Source: Astrothelium macrocarpum
Taxonomy: Eukaryota; Ascomycota; Dothideomycetes; Trypetheliales; Trypetheliaceae
Length of the DNA: 64,000 nt
Reading direction: 5' to 3'
NCBI GenBank assembly: GCA_021030915.1
Contig: JAGEMR010000046.1
Coordinates: 124,001 to 188,000 of the forward strand
Within the stretch, counting starts at the first letter, position 1; every line of letters begins with the position of its first letter. Under the pieces are notes generated by a model. It was not told the DNA's origin. It was given only the letters and a program-made list of their open reading frames with translations, and did no database searches. The translations under genes were made by a program, and so were the position numbers. This document shows positions 60,728-64,000 of the stretch, in pieces.

Positions 60728-63700
60728 ATGCTATCGGCCTTCCAAGCCCGGCCTATTATCGAGTTCAAGCAGCGTGACAAGTCAAAGATTGAATCTGTGC
60801 TTGCTTACGGTATTACCTCATACCCACTTTGGATGTTTGACGATCTGACCGAAGCAAGGCGATCGCGTCCTCGTCGGCCTTCAAACTGGCAGTCTACGTA
60901 TTTACCGGGTAAATGAATCGGATGGTGACTACACTTCTCACAATCCGGAGAATGGAGAGGTGCACCAAAATCAACATGCAAAATCCAGGTCGGCGGACTT
61001 GCTGCGTGAAGAGGAAAAGTTTTCCAAGCGACCAATTCAACAGCTAGCAATAATCAAGGAAGCCAATATCCTTGTTTCACTTTCCGACAATTATGTCTCT
61101 ATTCATGACCTTCAAAGCTACGCTTTGCAAGAGCGTCTGGAGAAGACAAAGGGTGCCACGTTATTCGCAGTCACATCCAATATTGTCGAAGACCCGAGCA
61201 CTGGCATACCGTCAATCGTGTCTCGATTGGCCGTGGCTGTCAAAAGAAGGATTGTGCTTTGGTCCTGGCAAGACATGGACCTATCTCCTGACGTTGCCGA
61301 AATGACGCTTGTTGCTGCAGTAAAGTCCTTGACATGGGCAACTGGAACTAAGCTCGTGGCCGGAATGGACCCAGGATTTGTTATGGTGAATATTGAAAAT
61401 CAAGAAATCACTGATATCAATAGACCGGGTGCTCTCGGAGAAGCCAATGCCCAGCTTGGTACAAGATTCGGTGCAGTCAACTCATCTGGCATGAGCTATG
61501 TGGGAATGGGTGGTTGGATCCCAAAGCCCATGGCGACTAAGCTGTCGGAAGATCAACTTCTTTTAGCAAAAGACGTCAATACACTCTTTACCGATTCGGA
61601 AGGAAAAGCATTATCAAAACGTCAAGTTCCTTGGGCCTTCGTTCCAGAAGCAGTGGGCTACTCGTATCCGTATTTGTTGGCTCTCCAGCAGCCATCTAAG
61701 GGTTCTCTGGAAGTCCGCAACCCAGACACACTTTCTCTACTGCAAACAATTTCCTTGCCTAACGCTATGCTTCTTCATGTACCACAGCCCAACATTAGTT
61801 TAGCTCATGCGGGAAAAGGGTTTTTGGTTGCCAGCGATCGCTGCATCTGGCGCATGGGCGCTTTGAAATATGAATCTCAGATCGAGGAGTTGGTGGAGAA
61901 AGCACGTTTTGATGAGGCTGTCAGCCTCCTGAATATGCTCGAGGACACATTGCTGAAAGATAAGCAAGGCCAATTGAGGGATGTTTTGGTACGACAAGCA
62001 CAATTCAACTTTGATCGGAGACATTATCGTAAAGCTCTGGAGCTTTTTACGGAAGCTCCTGCCACTCCAGAACGAGTGATTCAACTTTATCCAAAATCTA
62101 TCGCTGGTGAGCTCTCAAAGATCGAAGACAAAGAAGACGAAGAAAGTGAGGCCGAACGCGAAGAAAAGGCCGGAGAAAGTAATTTGATCGAATCCAAGTC
62201 CACAGAAGCGCGATCGACACCAAGCCGTTCGATGCTGGGGAGATTCATGGCAGAGAAAACGGATTCTGATACGGCATCGATACGATCATCTCCAAGGAAA
62301 GGGGACGGCGATACTGCAAGCATAAGAAGCAAGGTCACAGAAACTGTTCACGAGAAACCTTTGGGTATGTATATCATCACTGTCAACTAGCGATCTGTCT
62401 TTTACTCACCTTGACTCTAGAAGGCAAAGATCTAATGATAGCCGTGAATGAACTTTGTTCTTTTCTCGTTCAACGACGCACCCAAGTCAATGACTTTCTT
62501 AACCGTGACGGGAGTCTCAAAGCACCCTTGGCAGAATCCAAAGATAAAGCGGCAGATACATCTGTTCCTGAATTTCACTTCTTGATTGACTATTCTCCCG
62601 AAGACCCTGATATTGATTGGGAACTAAAGCTAAGGGAAACCGCTTCTCTAGTGGATACAACCCTCTTCCGCGCATACATACTTGCCAAGCCCTCCTTGGT
62701 GGGATCACTGGTAAGGCTAGATAATTTTCTAGATCCGCTTGTCGTGCGTGACAAGCTATATGAGATGGGTAGATATACCGAACTTATTGATTTTCTCTAC
62801 CAAAAGAAGCATCACAAGGAAGCGTTGGAGCTTCTTGAAAAATTCGGCAAGAATGCTGGTAGCGAAGACCAAAAAGAGGTACCATCAACACTCCGAGGTC
62901 CACGAAGAACAGTTGCCTACCTCCAGCAATTGCCTCCGGACTTAGTTGAAGTCATTTTGCAATATGCAGAATGGCCCTTGCGGACAGATTCAGCCTTGGG
63001 AATGGAAGTCTTCCTTGCAGACACCGAGAATGCTGAAACTTTGCCTCGTCATCGGGTCCTTGATTTTTTACAGGATATCAAGCAACCTCTGGCTATCAAA
63101 TATCTGGAGCATATTATTCATGAGCTCAACGATCTTACACCTCACTTTCATCAGCGATTGATAGAACTATACTTGGAACAGCTGAAAGCCTCTCCTGGTG
63201 ACCCGGCCCACGTTCACGTCGATGGAGAGCGTGCACAGATACAAGAAAAATTGCAAAACTTCCTACGGAACAGCACTCAATACAACAAAATTCGCACGTT
63301 TCAACAACTACCTTCAGACGGTATGTACCACCACATCTTTCCTCTCTTTTCGCCCAAAACTCACAATCCCTACAGACCCCACCTTCCACGAATCCCGCGC
63401 CCTCGTCCTGCGCGCCATGGGCCACCACCAGCAAGCCCTGACCATCTACGTCTTCAGCCTACACTCGCCTGCCAAAGCCGAAGCCTACTGCAACGACATC
63501 TACCTCTCATCCCTCACATCCCCAACATCCCCTTCCTCCCCCACCACCCCCAACGACGCATCCACAATCTACCACACCCTCTTGACCCTCTACCTCACCC
63601 CACCACCCCCATACACCCCCTCGCTGGCCCCAGCACTCGCCCTCCTCTCGCACCACGGCGCCCGCCTCGCCGCGGCGCCCGTGCTCGATCTCCTACCTAA

Positions 63701-64000
63701 ATCGCTGCCGCTAGCAGAACTAGAACACTATTTCCGCGGGCAGCTGCGCGCGAGCCGCTCCGACGCCGTGGGCGCAGAGATCGCGCGGGGACTGTGGGGG
63801 GTGTGGCGGGGGCGGGAGGAGGTGGAGCTGCGGCGGGCGGAGGCGAGGAAGGTGGTGATCAGGGAGGAAGATCACTGTCGTGTTTGTGGGAGGCGGTTTG
63901 GCGGGAGTGCTATTCGCGTTGCGGCTGGTGGGGGGGAGGTGATGCATTATGGGTGTTTTGGGAGGGGCGAGGATGGGCGTGAGGGGGAAGGGATGAGGGC
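60728..64000 (+). CDS. VPS39: HOPS/CORVET subunit VAM6/VPS39, cut by window edge
   Basis: VPS39 is the Rab7/Ypt7-binding subunit of the HOPS tethering complex at the vacuole and part of vacuole-mitochondrion contacts. Exons are 60728-60809, 60859-62364, 62421-63320 and 63376 to the edge. It begins MLSAFQARPIIEFKQRDKSK, the conserved family start, and continues into a CNH domain (DRVLVGLQTGSLRIYRVN; GYSYPYLLALQQP). Next come the helical clathrin-repeat region (LYEMGRYTELIDFLYQKK; VEVILQYAEWPL) and the VPS39_2 zinc-binding end (CRVCGRRF ... MHYGCF), where only the last residues are missing. An acidic, Ser-rich insert lies near residues 450-520. The last exon is much more GC-rich than the others. 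Confidence 0.95.

Noticed and set aside
1..64000. Bacterial operon, phage or CRISPR interpretation
   Set aside because: Spliced genes with GT-AG introns, mitochondrial targeting sequences and ascomycete-specific proteins rule out a prokaryotic source; no regularly spaced direct repeats were seen.

Overview
The window is fungal nuclear DNA, from a filamentous ascomycete (Pezizomycotina). The evidence is short GT-AG introns (about 45-95 nt), single-copy ascomycete housekeeping genes on both strands, and two transposon copies reduced to extreme AT-richness with stop-riddled reading frames, which is the signature of repeat-induced point mutation (RIP). The class cannot be fixed from this sequence alone. 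I rebuilt gene models by hand from splice junctions, reading-frame continuity and family motifs. No tRNA, rRNA or CRISPR array was found.

Left part (1-18.8 kb): after 2.7 kb without a gene come a small secreted cysteine-containing protein, a KCTD-like BTB protein, a tetraspanin-like membrane protein, mitochondrial aspartate aminotransferase, a GEP3/YqeH-type circularly permuted GTPase, the YPD1 phosphorelay protein, an AKAP7/ASCC1-like 2H phosphoesterase, a GT34 mannosyltransferase of the MNN10/MNN11 type, an unrecognised coiled-coil protein, and the succinate dehydrogenase assembly factor SDH8/SDHAF4.

Central cluster (19.0-28.4 kb): five adjacent genes look like a catabolic cluster. They encode an RraA/HMG-CHA aldolase-like protein, a D-isomer 2-hydroxyacid dehydrogenase, an Ldh2/MDH2-family 2-hydroxyacid dehydrogenase, an anion:cation symporter-type MFS transporter, and a LigI-like amidohydrolase/lactonase. 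I infer uptake of an organic anion or lactone, ring opening, 2-hydroxy/2-oxo acid interconversion by two unrelated dehydrogenases, and aldol cleavage. A 2.17-kb RIP-degraded Fot1/pogo-like element with 26-bp inverted repeats lies in the shared promoter of the transporter and lactonase genes, 49 bp before the lactonase start codon.

Middle (28.4-37.8 kb): a gene-poor stretch holding a serine-rich secreted protein with tandem repeats and a second RIP-degraded pogo-like element with perfect 56-bp terminal inverted repeats.

Right part (37.8-64 kb): RVB1 (RuvB-like ATPase), a BDF1/BET double-bromodomain protein, a 266-bp MITE-like element in the 5' region of a Utp12-domain ribosome-biogenesis protein, a disordered proline-rich protein, PRM1 (plasma-membrane fusion), an unrecognised 214-aa protein, an SPX-domain low-affinity phosphate transporter (PHO87/90/91 type), and the start of VAM6/VPS39, which runs off the right edge. 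Several of these genes contain abrupt GC-rich patches.
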